Part shown: piece by piece, positions 8,067 to 17,241 of the stretch | How positions within the stretch are numbered: the stretch's first letter is position 1 | Layout of the letters: each line of letters opens with the position of its first letter | DNA from: Roseobacter ponti | GTDB taxonomy: Bacteria; Pseudomonadota; Alphaproteobacteria; Rhodobacterales; Rhodobacteraceae | Length of the DNA stretch: 64,000 nt | NCBI RefSeq assembly: GCF_012932215.1 | Contig: NZ_CP048788.1 | Coordinates: 1,736,001 to 1,800,000 of the forward strand | Reading direction: 5' to 3' | The notes under the pieces: generated by a model | The model's input: the letters and a program-made list of their open reading frames with translations, nothing else | Database searches by the model: none | What the model was told of the DNA's origin: nothing | Position numbers and translations under genes: made by a program

Positions 8067-9368
8067 TCAGTCTCTTGACTGCTCGTTGGACTTTTTGCCC
8101 GGCATGCAACGGCTCAGCAGTCTGGCCATGCGTGATCGTCCGGGGGGTGTGGTTGCGGGCTCATCTGTCGGGGTATCGTGGTAGTCCGCAGTCTGATCGC
8201 TGCGTTCCTGTTCTTTCAGCCAGGTCGAGACATCTTCGATCGGGTTACCGAAGATATCGACGACGTTCTTTCTGGGTGCCGGCTGGGCTTCGATCTCACG
8301 GCGTGCGCGGGTTTCCATGCCCGGCCGGCCGGGGTCGAGCTCAGTGTTTGTTTCTTCGACCAGCCGCGAGATTGTGCTCTCCAGGATCGGGTCAAATTCT
8401 TTGCGCGCCGGTGCGGGCGGCTTCAGCAGTGGCAGACTGTTGAGCGTTTCCATCCATTCGGACGCAGAGGCAAAACGGTCTTCCTGCAGCACATTCATCG
8501 CGCGGTCGACCGTGGCGAGGATGTTATAGTCACAGTCCCATGTCCCCCGGGTCAGAGGGATACAGGGATCGGGCTCACCGGCCGCAGTGGCCGACAGCCG
8601 GACCTGACAGCAGGGCGGTGCCTCGCCGGTTATCATGTGAAAAAGCGTGGCGCCAAGAGCATACAGGTCACTTGAAAAATCATGCAGCGTGTCAGGCAGA
8701 TAAAACTCATGCGGCGAGTAGCCGTCCTTGACCGCGATCAGTGAGGAAAAGACGCGCTCACCGGGTTTTGGCTGTTCGATTGCGGCGCCAAAATCGATCA
8801 GAGTGAGAATGTCCTTGTCATCAAGCAGGATGTTGTCCGGCGAAATATCACGGTGCAGCACACCCTGGTCATGGGTGTAGCCAAGCGCGTCCAGCATCTG
8901 ATCGAGTACCAGCCGGATAAAGCCGGGCGTGACCCGGGCCGGCTGTTCTTCGATGATGGTGATCAGATCAGCGCCCATGACCTGGTCCAGCGCCATATAG
9001 GCGGTGTTGTTTTCCTCGAAGACCTGATGCACGGATACGATATTGCGGTGGCGGAATTTTGCGATGCTGCGCGCCTCGCGGATGAACTGTCTCCGCAGGG
9101 CGATCAGCTGCCCCTCAAATCCTGGCTCGGAAGCACGGACTTTGCCGTCCGCACGTTCGCACAGATCGCCTGGAAAACACTCCTTGATCACGACCTCGCG
9201 GTCGAGGCTGTCGCGCGCCACATAGGTGATACCGAAACCGCCGCGCTGCAGCTGACGTTCGATCTGATACTGTCCCTGCAGCAGGCGTGCGCCGTCGGGC
9301 AGTTGGTCACCCTGAGGGCCGTCCTCTATTGCTGACATCCGGTTCATCTGATCGCATCCGTTTTGCAT
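8067..9368 (-). CDS. Eukaryotic-type Ser/Thr protein kinase
   Basis: This 433-residue protein is the first gene of the minus-strand cluster. The kinase domain is complete: glycine loop GGFGITYVA (43-51), the catalytic Lys in VVIKECFPG (K62), HRDISPDN (172-179) with catalytic Asp174, and DFG at 192-194. The IKECFP form is typical of proteobacterial kinases related to PpkA. After residue 310 the tail is charged and lacks a membrane helix, so it is probably soluble. The start is uncertain: ATG at 9368, 9347 and 9338 are all possible and none has a good ribosome site. It likely phosphorylates the FHA protein encoded 20 bases downstream. Confidence 0.94.
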   Translation of the reverse strand: MQNGCDQMNRMSAIEDGPQGDQLPDGARLLQGQYQIERQLQRGGFGITYVARDSLDREVVIKECFPGDLCERADGKVRASEPGFEGQLIALRRQFIREARSIAKFRHRNIVSVHQVFEENNTAYMALDQVMGADLITIIEEQPARVTPGFIRLVLDQMLDALGYTHDQGVLHRDISPDNILLDDKDILTLIDFGAAIEQPKPGERVFSSLIAVKDGYSPHEFYLPDTLHDFSSDLYALGATLFHMITGEAPPCCQVRLSATAAGEPDPCIPLTRGTWDCDYNILATVDRAMNVLQEDRFASASEWMETLNSLPLLKPPAPARKEFDPILESTISRLVEETNTELDPGRPGMETRARREIEAQPAPRKNVVDIFGNPIEDVSTWLKEQERSDQTADYHDTPTDEPATTPPGRSRMARLLSRCMPGKKSNEQSRD

Positions 9369-9581
9369 GGGTTAAGACGCTGAAGAAGCTTTGAGTGTTT
9401 TTTTCGTACAATGTTATTGATCGGCGGAGATTGTGATCAGAACATGGCGATGCTGCGTCCGCTCAGTGGCGAGAGGCGCTTTTTCGCACTTGTAATCAGT
9501 TTGATGCGGGAATTGTTTCCTGGCACGCCGGGACGCGCACCGGATCGAACCGGCATGCAGAGGGCAGCGTGACGATGTTTT

Positions 9582-10421
9582 TCAGCCGCTGAAAAGCACC
9601 GGCAGCGGCGCGTCGCGCAGCAGTGAAAGTGTTACCGAACCCACAACGAAATCATGGATCCGCGAATGCCCGAAGGCACCCGTTGCGATGAGATCGGCGC
9701 CTTTCTCAAGAGCGATCTGTCCCAGCAGTGTCGCGACATCGCGGCCATGTCCGTCCCGGCGCGTGATCTCCGCGCTGAGCCCGTGCCGGGCGAACATGCC
9801 GGCAAGATCCAGCGCGCTGTGATCGCTGAGTTCATCCAGCAGTTCCGGGCCGATGTGGACGACATCGACCTGTGCGCCTTCGCGGGCCAGCGGGATGAGG
9901 TCATGAGCGGCCCGCGCCGCCTCTCGCGTGTCACTCCAGCCCAGCATGATGTGGTTCCCTGCCGGCGGCCCTTTATATTCCAGCGGGACGACGATCACCG
10001 GCCTGCCGCATTCACGGATCACCCGTTCCTGCACATGACGGTGATCATAGCGGTCGGTTGCTTTGTCGTCATGCGACATGATGATGAGGTCTGCAGCCCG
10101 CGCGCTTTCCACCAGCCTGTCGGCCGCCGAAACAGACTGCGCCCGCAGCAAACGCCATTCACTCTGAAAATCCGCATTCTGACAGGATGTTCTGAAAATC
10201 GTTTCAATGGCCCCGGCCTCTTTGATCTGGCTTTCGTTGAATGCGCCAAAGGCCTGGTCGGGGATGTGCATGGCAATGCCGGGATAGACGACCAGCGCTT
10301 CGATGGTGTGCAGTCCCACCAGATGCGCGTTATGCGCGCGCGCCAGTGGCACAGCGAACTTCAGCAGTGTTTCAGCGTGCCTGCTGGTGGTCAGGCAGAC
10401 GTGGATGGTTCTGATGGTCAT
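9582..10421 (-). CDS. Universal stress protein with two UspA domains
   Basis: The start at 10421 is supported by GGGAGAGAG just upstream; a longer reading to 10529 would begin inside the regulatory box. The 279 residues hold two tandem Usp folds, the second ending in the nucleotide-loop pattern GAFGHSRIHDFVVGSVT, which is the G-x2-G-x9-G-S/T signature for ATP binding. The first half carries IIMSHDD but lacks a full loop, a common state for tandem Usp proteins. Such proteins help cells survive energy or oxygen stress. The FNR box about 100 bases upstream fits induction under low oxygen. Confidence 0.92.
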   Translation of the reverse strand: MTIRTIHVCLTTSRHAETLLKFAVPLARAHNAHLVGLHTIEALVVYPGIAMHIPDQAFGAFNESQIKEAGAIETIFRTSCQNADFQSEWRLLRAQSVSAADRLVESARAADLIIMSHDDKATDRYDHRHVQERVIRECGRPVIVVPLEYKGPPAGNHIMLGWSDTREAARAAHDLIPLAREGAQVDVVHIGPELLDELSDHSALDLAGMFARHGLSAEITRRDGHGRDVATLLGQIALEKGADLIATGAFGHSRIHDFVVGSVTLSLLRDAPLPVLFSG

Positions 10422-10515
10422 CGGCTCTCTCCCGCAGGTGTTATGCGGCGCACCCGGTCCGGCCGGGCCCGGGGCGGCCCGCACAGACATCTTAGCCATA
10501 TCAGCGACCACGACC

Positions 10516-10529
10516 TTGATCGTGATCAA
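10516..10529. promoter_or_regulatory. FNR/FnrL-type box
   Basis: The sequence TTGAT-CGTG-ATCAA is a perfect 14-base palindrome that matches the FNR consensus TTGAY-N4-RTCAA. It lies about 95 bases before the start codon of the universal stress gene (minus strand) and about 100 bases before uxaC (plus strand). The stress gene is the likelier target because usp genes are known members of FnrL regulons in Rhodobacteraceae. Confidence 0.8.
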
Positions 10530-10629
10530 GCCCGCTTCACCGGACCATTAGTGCGCTTGACACTGCACGGCAGTTTTGCGCTAACGGATATGTCCCACAG
10601 GCTGATGCGAGACGGGCGGGAGAATGCTG

Positions 10630-12036
10630 ATGGAACGGGTGTTTCACGAAGATACGCTGCTGACAGGAACCGGAGCGGACTGCGTGGCGCGCGCTCTCTT
10701 TGACGTGGCGCGCGATCTGCCGCTGATATGTCCGCACGGGCATACCGATCCCGCGTGGTTTGCCACGGATGCGCCTTTCGCCGATCCTGCCGCCCTGCTG
10801 GTGACGCCGGATCATTACATCACTCGCATGTTTGCAAGCCAGCGAATGCGCCTTGAGGATTTTGGTGTGGAACGCGCCGATGGACGCGGCAGTGCGCCTG
10901 ATCCCCGGGATATCTGGCGGCGGTTTGCGGAGCACTATTATCTTTTCCGCGGCACGCCGACACGTCTCTGGCTCGATATCACCTTTGACCGTCTCTTCGG
11001 TCTCACGAGACCTCTCTCTGCATCAACTGCGGATGAGAGCTTTGATCTTATCAGCGAGAGGCTGGTATCCCCGGAATTCCGCCCCCGCGCGCTTTTTGTA
11101 CGCTTTAACATCGAAGTGCTGGCCACTACCGATGGTGCGCTGGATCCGCTTTCCCACCACCGCGCGCTGGCTGACGGGTCATGGTCGGGGCGGATCGTGC
11201 CGACCTACCGGCCGGATCAGATCACTGACCCGGACCATGAGGACTTTGCCGCCGGCCTGAAGGGTCTGGCAGAGATCACCGGAGAGGATACCGGCACATG
11301 GGCGGGGTATCTTGAGGCGCACCGCATTCGCCGGGCGTTTTTTCGCGAGCTGGGGGCCACTGCCACGGATCATGGCGTGCCCGACGCAGCTACGGCGGAT
11401 CTTGCGCCGGGCGATGCGGCAGCGCTTTATGACCGGGTGCGCCGTGACCGGGCAGAGCCAGGGGATGCTGCCCTGTTCCGGGCACAGATGCTGACCGAGA
11501 TGGCACGGATGAGCGCAGAGGACGGCATGGTCATGCAGATCCATCCCGGCGCGCTGAGAAACCACAACAGAAAGGTGTTCGCAGCCTACGGAAGGGACAG
11601 GGGTTTCGATATCCCGACCCGCGCCGAATTCACCCGCAGCCTCGCACCACTCCTTAATGCCGTGGGTGATGCGCCCGGGTTAAAGATCGTACTTTTTACG
11701 CTGGACGAAAGTGTCTATGCGCGCGAACTGGCCCCTCTGGCCGGCGCCTGGCCCTGCCTGACGCTCGGGCCGGCATGGTGGTTTCACGACAGCGTCGAGG
11801 GCATGCGCCGGTTCCGCGAACAGACGACCGAGACCGCCGGGATATATAATACCGCAGGATTTAACGATGACACCCGCGCCTTTCCGTCGGTGCCGGCCCG
11901 CCACGAAGTCGCGCGAAGGGTCGATTGCGCATATCTCGCAGGGCTCGTCGCGGATCACCGGCTGCGCGAGGACGAAGCCTTTGAGATGATTGCCGAGCTG
12001 ACAACCGGTCTGGCGCGGCGCACCTACAGGCTGTGA
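10630..12036 (+). CDS. uxaC: Glucuronate isomerase (uronate isomerase)
   Basis: UxaC interconverts D-glucuronate and D-fructuronate (or galacturonate and tagaturonate), the first cytoplasmic step of hexuronate breakdown. The 468-residue length fits the family. Metal-site motifs of this amidohydrolase fold are visible: CPHGHTDPAWF near the start, MQIHPGALRNHN in the middle, and WWFHDSVEGM and TAGFNDDTR near the end. I chose the ATG at 10630 because GGGAG is 7 bases upstream; the ATG at 10624 is too close to it. No other uronate genes are adjacent, so this copy is isolated from the rest of its pathway. Confidence 0.93.
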   Translation: MERVFHEDTLLTGTGADCVARALFDVARDLPLICPHGHTDPAWFATDAPFADPAALLVTPDHYITRMFASQRMRLEDFGVERADGRGSAPDPRDIWRRFAEHYYLFRGTPTRLWLDITFDRLFGLTRPLSASTADESFDLISERLVSPEFRPRALFVRFNIEVLATTDGALDPLSHHRALADGSWSGRIVPTYRPDQITDPDHEDFAAGLKGLAEITGEDTGTWAGYLEAHRIRRAFFRELGATATDHGVPDAATADLAPGDAAALYDRVRRDRAEPGDAALFRAQMLTEMARMSAEDGMVMQIHPGALRNHNRKVFAAYGRDRGFDIPTRAEFTRSLAPLLNAVGDAPGLKIVLFTLDESVYARELAPLAGAWPCLTLGPAWWFHDSVEGMRRFREQTTETAGIYNTAGFNDDTRAFPSVPARHEVARRVDCAYLAGLVADHRLREDEAFEMIAELTTGLARRTYRL

Positions 12037-12104
12037 CAGGTGCGGCCTCTTGTTCGGGCATGTCTGCGGGCTAGGTGGCAGCGCGGGAACAGGGGACGGA
12101 TCAG

Positions 12105-13118
12105 ATGAGTGATAAACCGAAGATTGCAGTTATAGGTGCCGGCCTCGCGGGTATGCGCCTGACACAGCGCCTGCGCGGTGCTGCAACCGTTACCGTCTTT
12201 GAGAAATCCCGCGGGATCGGCGGGCGGATGTCCACCCGCCGCGCCGGAGAGAGGCGCTTTGATCACGGCGCGCAGTATTTCACGGCCCGTGGTGCTGCGT
12301 TTCGCGATTTTCTTGCCCCCTTTGTTGCGGGAGGAACCGTGGCTGTGTGGGAGCCGCGGCTGATGAACGAGGTCGTCCGGGATGCGGCGGGGCCAGCCGG
12401 TGAGGATGATGCAGGCAGCACGCGCTATGTCGCCTGTCCGGGCATGAACAGCCTGTGCAGGGCGATGGGGCAGGGCGCAGATGTGGCCCTTGCGACGCGT
12501 GTGGCCACAATCAGCCGCGACGGCGCCACCTGGTCACTGAAAACGACAGGAGATACTTTACTCAACGGGTTTGATTATGTGCTCTGCACTGCGCCCTCGG
12601 TTCAGACAAAAGACCTTATGCCAGCTGAATTCGCCGGGCATGAGGCGCTTGCCGGGGCAAGGATGGCCGGATGCTACAGCCTGATGCTGGGGTTTGAACT
12701 GCCGCCTGCGCTTTCATGGGATGCGGCCTTTGTCAAAGACGGCCCGCTGTCATGGATCGCCGCCAATCACAGTAAACCGGAGCGCTCCGGCGCTGAGATG
12801 CTGTGTCAGTCGGATAATGCATGGGCAGACGAAAACATCGAACGCGATCAGGATGAGGTGCGCGAAACCCTGATGGCCGCGTTCACGGAAGTTACCGGAA
12901 CTGACGCCCGTCAGGCGGATTATAAAAGCCTGCATCGCTGGCGTTACGCAAAGATGACAACGCCTGCAGGCGCGCCCTGTCTCTTTGACGCGGCGCGCGG
13001 ACTTGGCGCTGCGGGGGACTGGTGCGGTGGCGGGCGGGTCGAATCCGCTTTTGACAGTGGGAATGCACTGGCGGATGCGGTCCTGCAGGACATGCGCTCC
13101 GCTCAGCCCGGCGCGTAG
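12105..13118 (+). CDS. FAD-dependent amine-oxidase/renalase-like oxidoreductase
   Basis: The protein starts with a Rossmann dinucleotide site, KIAVIGAGLAGMRLTQRL, followed by EKSRGIGGRMSTRR and FDHGAQYF, the pattern of small FAD amine-oxidase-like proteins related to renalase. The C-terminal part has AGDWCGGGRVESAFDSG, the second FAD contact. It is 337 residues, soluble and without signal peptide. The substrate is not known. The start at 12105 follows GGGGACGG; an earlier ATG-like start would add 10 residues before the Rossmann strand. Its end overlaps the convergent TauE/SafE gene by 16 bases. Confidence 0.88.
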   Translation: MSDKPKIAVIGAGLAGMRLTQRLRGAATVTVFEKSRGIGGRMSTRRAGERRFDHGAQYFTARGAAFRDFLAPFVAGGTVAVWEPRLMNEVVRDAAGPAGEDDAGSTRYVACPGMNSLCRAMGQGADVALATRVATISRDGATWSLKTTGDTLLNGFDYVLCTAPSVQTKDLMPAEFAGHEALAGARMAGCYSLMLGFELPPALSWDAAFVKDGPLSWIAANHSKPERSGAEMLCQSDNAWADENIERDQDEVRETLMAAFTEVTGTDARQADYKSLHRWRYAKMTTPAGAPCLFDAARGLGAAGDWCGGGRVESAFDSGNALADAVLQDMRSAQPGA

Positions 13119-13870
13119 TCCTGAAAAAGCCGCGTACCCCCCCAGATTATGAGCTGCAGGGCCAGCAGAAACAGAACCGCATTCAGCGCAACGCGGAATT
13201 TGCGCTCATCGATACGCAGCAGAATGTGCCGCCCGGCGACCGTTCCGAGAAAGCCTGAGCCGATCAGCAGCGCGACAAGCCCCAACCAGTGGGCAAAGGC
13301 AAATCCCAGCAGCGCAAAGGCAATGGTCTTGAACAGGTGCTGCGCGGTCATCAGCAGCGCGTGGGTGGCCGAATAACCAAGGCGATCCAGATCGAGAGTT
13401 TTGACATAAGCGGCCACAAACGGACCGGTTCCACCGAAAAACATCGTCAGAAAACTGGAGAAAAGCCCGGTGACGGCCGCTGAACTGCGCATGCTGGCGG
13501 GCGGTTTGAAGAGAATGGTCCAGAGAATAAAAAGCCCGACGCCGACCCGGATCATCCCGGGATTTAACTGCACCACAAAAGTGCCGCCGATGGCCACACC
13601 GACACAGGACCCGATCAGAAACGGTACTACCGTCGCGGTGTGTATATATTTTATAAACAATGCGGTACGGCCCACGTTTGATCCAAGCTGCACAAGGCCG
13701 TGCAGGGGGATGATCGCAGGTGCCGGCAGAAAGACCGCCATCACGCCGAGCATAACCGCGCCGCCGCCGATGCCGAATGCGGCTGTGATCAGCGAGCACA
13801 GAAAGCTGACGGCAGACAGCCCTGCGGCGACCCCCGGACCCAGCCCGCCGTGCATGATTTCCCAACTCAT
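13103..13870 (-). CDS. TauE/SafE-family membrane transporter
   Basis: The 255 residues form about eight hydrophobic segments in two halves. The first half contains FGIGGGAVMLGVM and the second MFFGGTGPFVAAY, the paired glycine-rich motifs of the TauE/SafE (DUF81) family. Members export sulfite, sulfoacetate or other organic anions across the inner membrane. No sulfur-metabolism gene is next to it, so the substrate cannot be named. It is convergent with the FAD enzyme gene, sharing 16 bases at the 3' ends. Confidence 0.9.
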   Translation of the reverse strand: MSWEIMHGGLGPGVAAGLSAVSFLCSLITAAFGIGGGAVMLGVMAVFLPAPAIIPLHGLVQLGSNVGRTALFIKYIHTATVVPFLIGSCVGVAIGGTFVVQLNPGMIRVGVGLFILWTILFKPPASMRSSAAVTGLFSSFLTMFFGGTGPFVAAYVKTLDLDRLGYSATHALLMTAQHLFKTIAFALLGFAFAHWLGLVALLIGSGFLGTVAGRHILLRIDERKFRVALNAVLFLLALQLIIWGGTRLFQDYAPG

Positions 13871-14182
13871 CGCGGCCTAACCGGCGCGGCGGGTGCTTGG
13901 CGGCGCAGATCCGGGGGGCGGGTTCGTATCATGCTGTCTCCGGTTTTGTTTCCGGGCGACGATAACGTGCTGTTCGGGGCCCGCAATCGGTTTTGGGTGG
14001 CGGTGCCGGGCAGGCGGCGCAACGGCTGAAAAAGCCGGCAGGTGGGCCACAGGTCTCTTCCGGGGTGCTGCTGCGACACTGTATCCGGGCGCTGGCAGGT
14101 TGTTTGCAGGCTGCCGGCCTTGCACAGAACGCGCATTGCGTCATCTTAAGCTGCGAGATCATTCCGGAAAGGCGCGGCATAT
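13871..14182. other. Intergenic region, no gene seen
   Basis: These 312 bases separate the divergent TauE/SafE gene and ABC exporter operon and must hold both promoters. I see no convincing gene, repeat or known operator in it. Confidence 0.5.
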
Positions 14183-14863
14183 ATGCTCCTGCAGATCAGG
14201 CACCTGTCAAAAGATTACCTTTCGGGCGCCGCCCGGACAGAAGTTCTGCGCGATGTGAGCTTTGATCTGGACGCCGGAGAGACACTGGCGCTCGAAGGTG
14301 AATCCGGCAGCGGCAAAAGCACGGTCCTGCACCTTATAGCCGGGCTCGATTCGCCCACCTCCGGCAGCATCCTGCTGAAGGGGCGGGAAATAAACGGCCT
14401 GCCCGATCAGGCAGCGGCGGGGATGCGGCGCTCAGATGTCGGCGTTATTTTTCAGCAGTTCAATCTGATCCCCAGCCTGACCGTGGGCGCAAACATTGCC
14501 TTTCAGGCCCGGCTGGCCGGGAAGGAAGATACCGCCTTTGTCAAGGAGCTGGCTGAGCGGATCGGTCTGGCCGATCAGACGGAAAAATATCCCGAAGCGC
14601 TCTCCGGGGGGCAGCAGCAACGGGTGGCCATTGCCCGCACTCTCGCCGCGCGACCGGCGCTGATCCTGGCGGATGAGCCGACAGGCAACCTTGACGAAAG
14701 CACCGCCGACGCGGTGCTGGATCTGATGCTGGAAAGTGCTGCCGGGGTCGGGGCGGCAGTGCTGATGGTGACCCATTCCGCCCGCCAGGCCGCGCGCATG
14801 TCGCGCCGTATCCTGCTGCGCCACGGCGTGGTGCAGCCCCGGTTGCAGGTCCCGTCACCATGA
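14183..14863 (+). CDS. ABC exporter ATP-binding protein (LolD/MacB type)
   Basis: A complete ABC ATPase of 226 residues: Walker A GESGSGKST, Q-loop IFQQFNLIP, signature LSGGQQQRVAIAR, Walker B LILADEPTGNLD and H-loop MVTHS. The DEPTGNLD form groups it with the LolD/MacB/FtsE class, which pair with FtsX-like permeases and drive mechanical work at the membrane rather than simple transport. It overlaps the permease gene by 4 bases (ATGA), the first of a three-gene operon with the AttH-like protein. Confidence 0.95.
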   Translation: MLLQIRHLSKDYLSGAARTEVLRDVSFDLDAGETLALEGESGSGKSTVLHLIAGLDSPTSGSILLKGREINGLPDQAAAGMRRSDVGVIFQQFNLIPSLTVGANIAFQARLAGKEDTAFVKELAERIGLADQTEKYPEALSGGQQQRVAIARTLAARPALILADEPTGNLDESTADAVLDLMLESAAGVGAAVLMVTHSARQAARMSRRILLRHGVVQPRLQVPSP

Positions 14864-17241
14864 CGCGGCACGGGCTGGCGGTTCTGCTCTCGCACTGGCG
14901 GCGCAACCCGTTGCAGCTGCTGACGCTGGTAACCGGTCTGGCGCTGGCAACGGCACTCTGGTCGGGCGTGCAGGCGATCAATGCCGAGGCGCGTGCGAGT
15001 TATGCGCAGGCCTCCGACACGCTGGATGCCGGTGATATCGCCCGGATTATCCGCACCGACGGTCAGGACATCACCATCGCGGAATATGTGGCACTACGCC
15101 GCGCCGGCTGGCTGGTGAGCCCGGTGGTCGAGGGGCAGTTGCGCGGAACGGAACCGGGCATCAGGATCACCGGGATTGAGCCGCTGACACTGCCCGGACG
15201 CGGAGCATTTGGGCAGGCTGAGGAGGGCATAACCTTACCTGACGGATTTCTGAGCGATGCCGGTCTCCTGATGGCGAACCCCGACGATCTGACGGCGCTT
15301 GAGCCGTTTGGCGTGCCGCTTCAGGTGGATCCGGACCGGCGCGCAGGCACGGCGCTCACAGATATCGCCACGGCCCGGCGGCTGCTCGGTGAGGACGGCA
15401 GCATCGGATGGCTGCTGCTCGCCCCCGAACAGCCCCTGATCCGCGCCGTTCTGCCGGTGGCCTATACCGTGAGCGAGCCGCTGGTGCAGAATGATGTCGC
15501 GCGCCTGACACGCAGCTTCCATCTTAATCTCACGGCCTTCGGGCTGTTGTCCTTTGCGGTTGGTATCTTCATTGTCTATGGCGCTGTAGGTCTTGCGTTT
15601 GAGCAACGGCGCGGGGTTTTCCGGACGCTGCGCGCGATGGGCATGCCGCTGCGCCGGCTGATGCTCTTGCTGGTGCTGGAACTGGGGGTTTTCGCTCTTC
15701 TGGCCGGGGCGACGGGTATCGCGCTGGGGTATGTGATCGCGGCAGCTCTGATGCCGGATGTGGCCGCGACCCTGCGCGGGCTTTACGGGGCGGAGGTCAC
15801 CGGGCAGTTGCAGCTGCGCCCGGTCTGGTGGCTCTCGGGCATGGCCATCGCACTAGGCGGGACTGCGGTTGCCGCTGTCGCCGCGCTCTGGCGTCTTGTC
15901 AGGATGCCGCTGTTGTCTTTCAACCACCCGCGCGCGATGCGCGTGCAGGCGGATGGCTCAGCGCGTCTTATGCTGGTGGCCGCAGCGGTGTTGCTGAGTG
16001 CGGCGGCTCTCTTTGCCGCCTTTGGCTCGGGGCTTTTTGCAGGATTTGCGCTGCTCGCCTGTCTGTTAACGGGGGCGGCATTCTGCCTGCCTCTGGTACT
16101 GTCGCAGGTGCTGAAAATGGCGGAAGGTGCTGCAAACGGCGTGCTGTCGCAGTGGTTCTGGGCTGACACACGCCAGCAGTTGCCGGGGCTGTCGATGGCG
16201 CTGATGGCGTTGCTGCTGGCAATGGCGGCCAACATTGGTGTCTCGACGATGGTGTCAAGTTTCCGGCTGACTTTCACCGGCTATCTCGATCAACGTCTTT
16301 CGGCAGATCTTTACCTGCGCGCAGGCTCCCCTGCTCAGGCCGGTGATATCGTTTCCTTTCTTGAGGATCGCGAAACGGATGTTCTGCCGATTGCCTCGGC
16401 GCCGACACGCATCGGCGGTCTGCCGGCGGAGGTATTTGGCCTGCGTGATCATGTCAGTTACAGAGAAAACTGGCCGGTGCTCGACGCTGTGCCGGCGGTC
16501 TGGGACAGGCTCGCTGTCGGGGACGGCGCGCTGATCAACGAGCAGATGGCGCGGCGCGAAGCCCTGGGCCCGGGCGATACCCTTCCGGGCGGCGATACTG
16601 TTCTGGGCATCTACAGCGATTACGGCAATGCCGCCGGGCAGGTGATCATCTCCGAGGCGCTTTTCGCCGCGCGCTATCCGGAAATCACACCGGTTCAGTT
16701 CGGTCTGGTGTCAGACGCGCCGGCGGCCCTCGCAGAGGCCCTGCAGGACCGGTTCGATCTGCAGCCCGATGCGCTGATAAATCAACGCGACCTCAAGGCG
16801 TTCTCGCTTGAGATTTTCGAGCGAACCTTTGCCGTGACGGCAGCCCTGAACGTGCTGACCCTGTCGGTGGCGGGCCTAGCGATCCTCATCAGCCTGCTGA
16901 CGCTTGCCACCATGCGGCTGCCGCAGCTGGCACCGGTCTGGGCGCTTGGTCTGACGCGCCGCGATCTTGCGGGTTTCGAAATACTGCGTGCCGTCTGCCT
17001 CGCCACGCTTACAGGTCTGCTGGCCGTGCCGCTGGGGCTGGCGCTGGCCTGGGTTTTGCTGGCGGTGGTCAATGTTGAAGCCTTCGGCTGGCGTCTGCCG
17101 ATGTATCTTTTCGCCGGCGATATGCTGCGGCTGGGCGGGCTGACGCTGCTGGCGGCATTGCTCGCAGCTCTCTGGCCCGCCGCACGCCTTGCACGAACAC
17201 CGCCCCAGAAACTATTGAAAGTATTCAGTAATGAACGGTGA
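14860..17241 (+). CDS. FtsX-like ABC permease
   Basis: The 793-residue membrane protein has an N-terminal helix (LLTLVTGLALATALWSG), a large periplasmic domain, three helices around residues 220-330, further central helices, a second periplasmic domain and a final FtsX bundle around residues 650-780. The duplicated layout matches long FtsX-type permeases of lipoprotein or hydrophobic-compound exporters. It is translationally coupled to the ATPase before it and overlaps the AttH-like gene after it by 11 bases. The set resembles the Att-type operon named in Agrobacterium; the transported compound is unknown. Confidence 0.93.
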   Translation: MTRHGLAVLLSHWRRNPLQLLTLVTGLALATALWSGVQAINAEARASYAQASDTLDAGDIARIIRTDGQDITIAEYVALRRAGWLVSPVVEGQLRGTEPGIRITGIEPLTLPGRGAFGQAEEGITLPDGFLSDAGLLMANPDDLTALEPFGVPLQVDPDRRAGTALTDIATARRLLGEDGSIGWLLLAPEQPLIRAVLPVAYTVSEPLVQNDVARLTRSFHLNLTAFGLLSFAVGIFIVYGAVGLAFEQRRGVFRTLRAMGMPLRRLMLLLVLELGVFALLAGATGIALGYVIAAALMPDVAATLRGLYGAEVTGQLQLRPVWWLSGMAIALGGTAVAAVAALWRLVRMPLLSFNHPRAMRVQADGSARLMLVAAAVLLSAAALFAAFGSGLFAGFALLACLLTGAAFCLPLVLSQVLKMAEGAANGVLSQWFWADTRQQLPGLSMALMALLLAMAANIGVSTMVSSFRLTFTGYLDQRLSADLYLRAGSPAQAGDIVSFLEDRETDVLPIASAPTRIGGLPAEVFGLRDHVSYRENWPVLDAVPAVWDRLAVGDGALINEQMARREALGPGDTLPGGDTVLGIYSDYGNAAGQVIISEALFAARYPEITPVQFGLVSDAPAALAEALQDRFDLQPDALINQRDLKAFSLEIFERTFAVTAALNVLTLSVAGLAILISLLTLATMRLPQLAPVWALGLTRRDLAGFEILRAVCLATLTGLLAVPLGLALAWVLLAVVNVEAFGWRLPMYLFAGDMLRLGGLTLLAALLAALWPAARLARTPPQKLLKVFSNER

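Noticed and set aside
9395-9412. A run of T that could end a transcript
   Set aside because: No stable hairpin precedes it and no plus-strand gene ends there.
9535-9570. A T-arm-like stretch (GGTTCGATCC on the minus strand), suggesting a tRNA or integration remnant
   Set aside because: The loop is one base short, no acceptor or anticodon stem can be formed, and no integrase is near.
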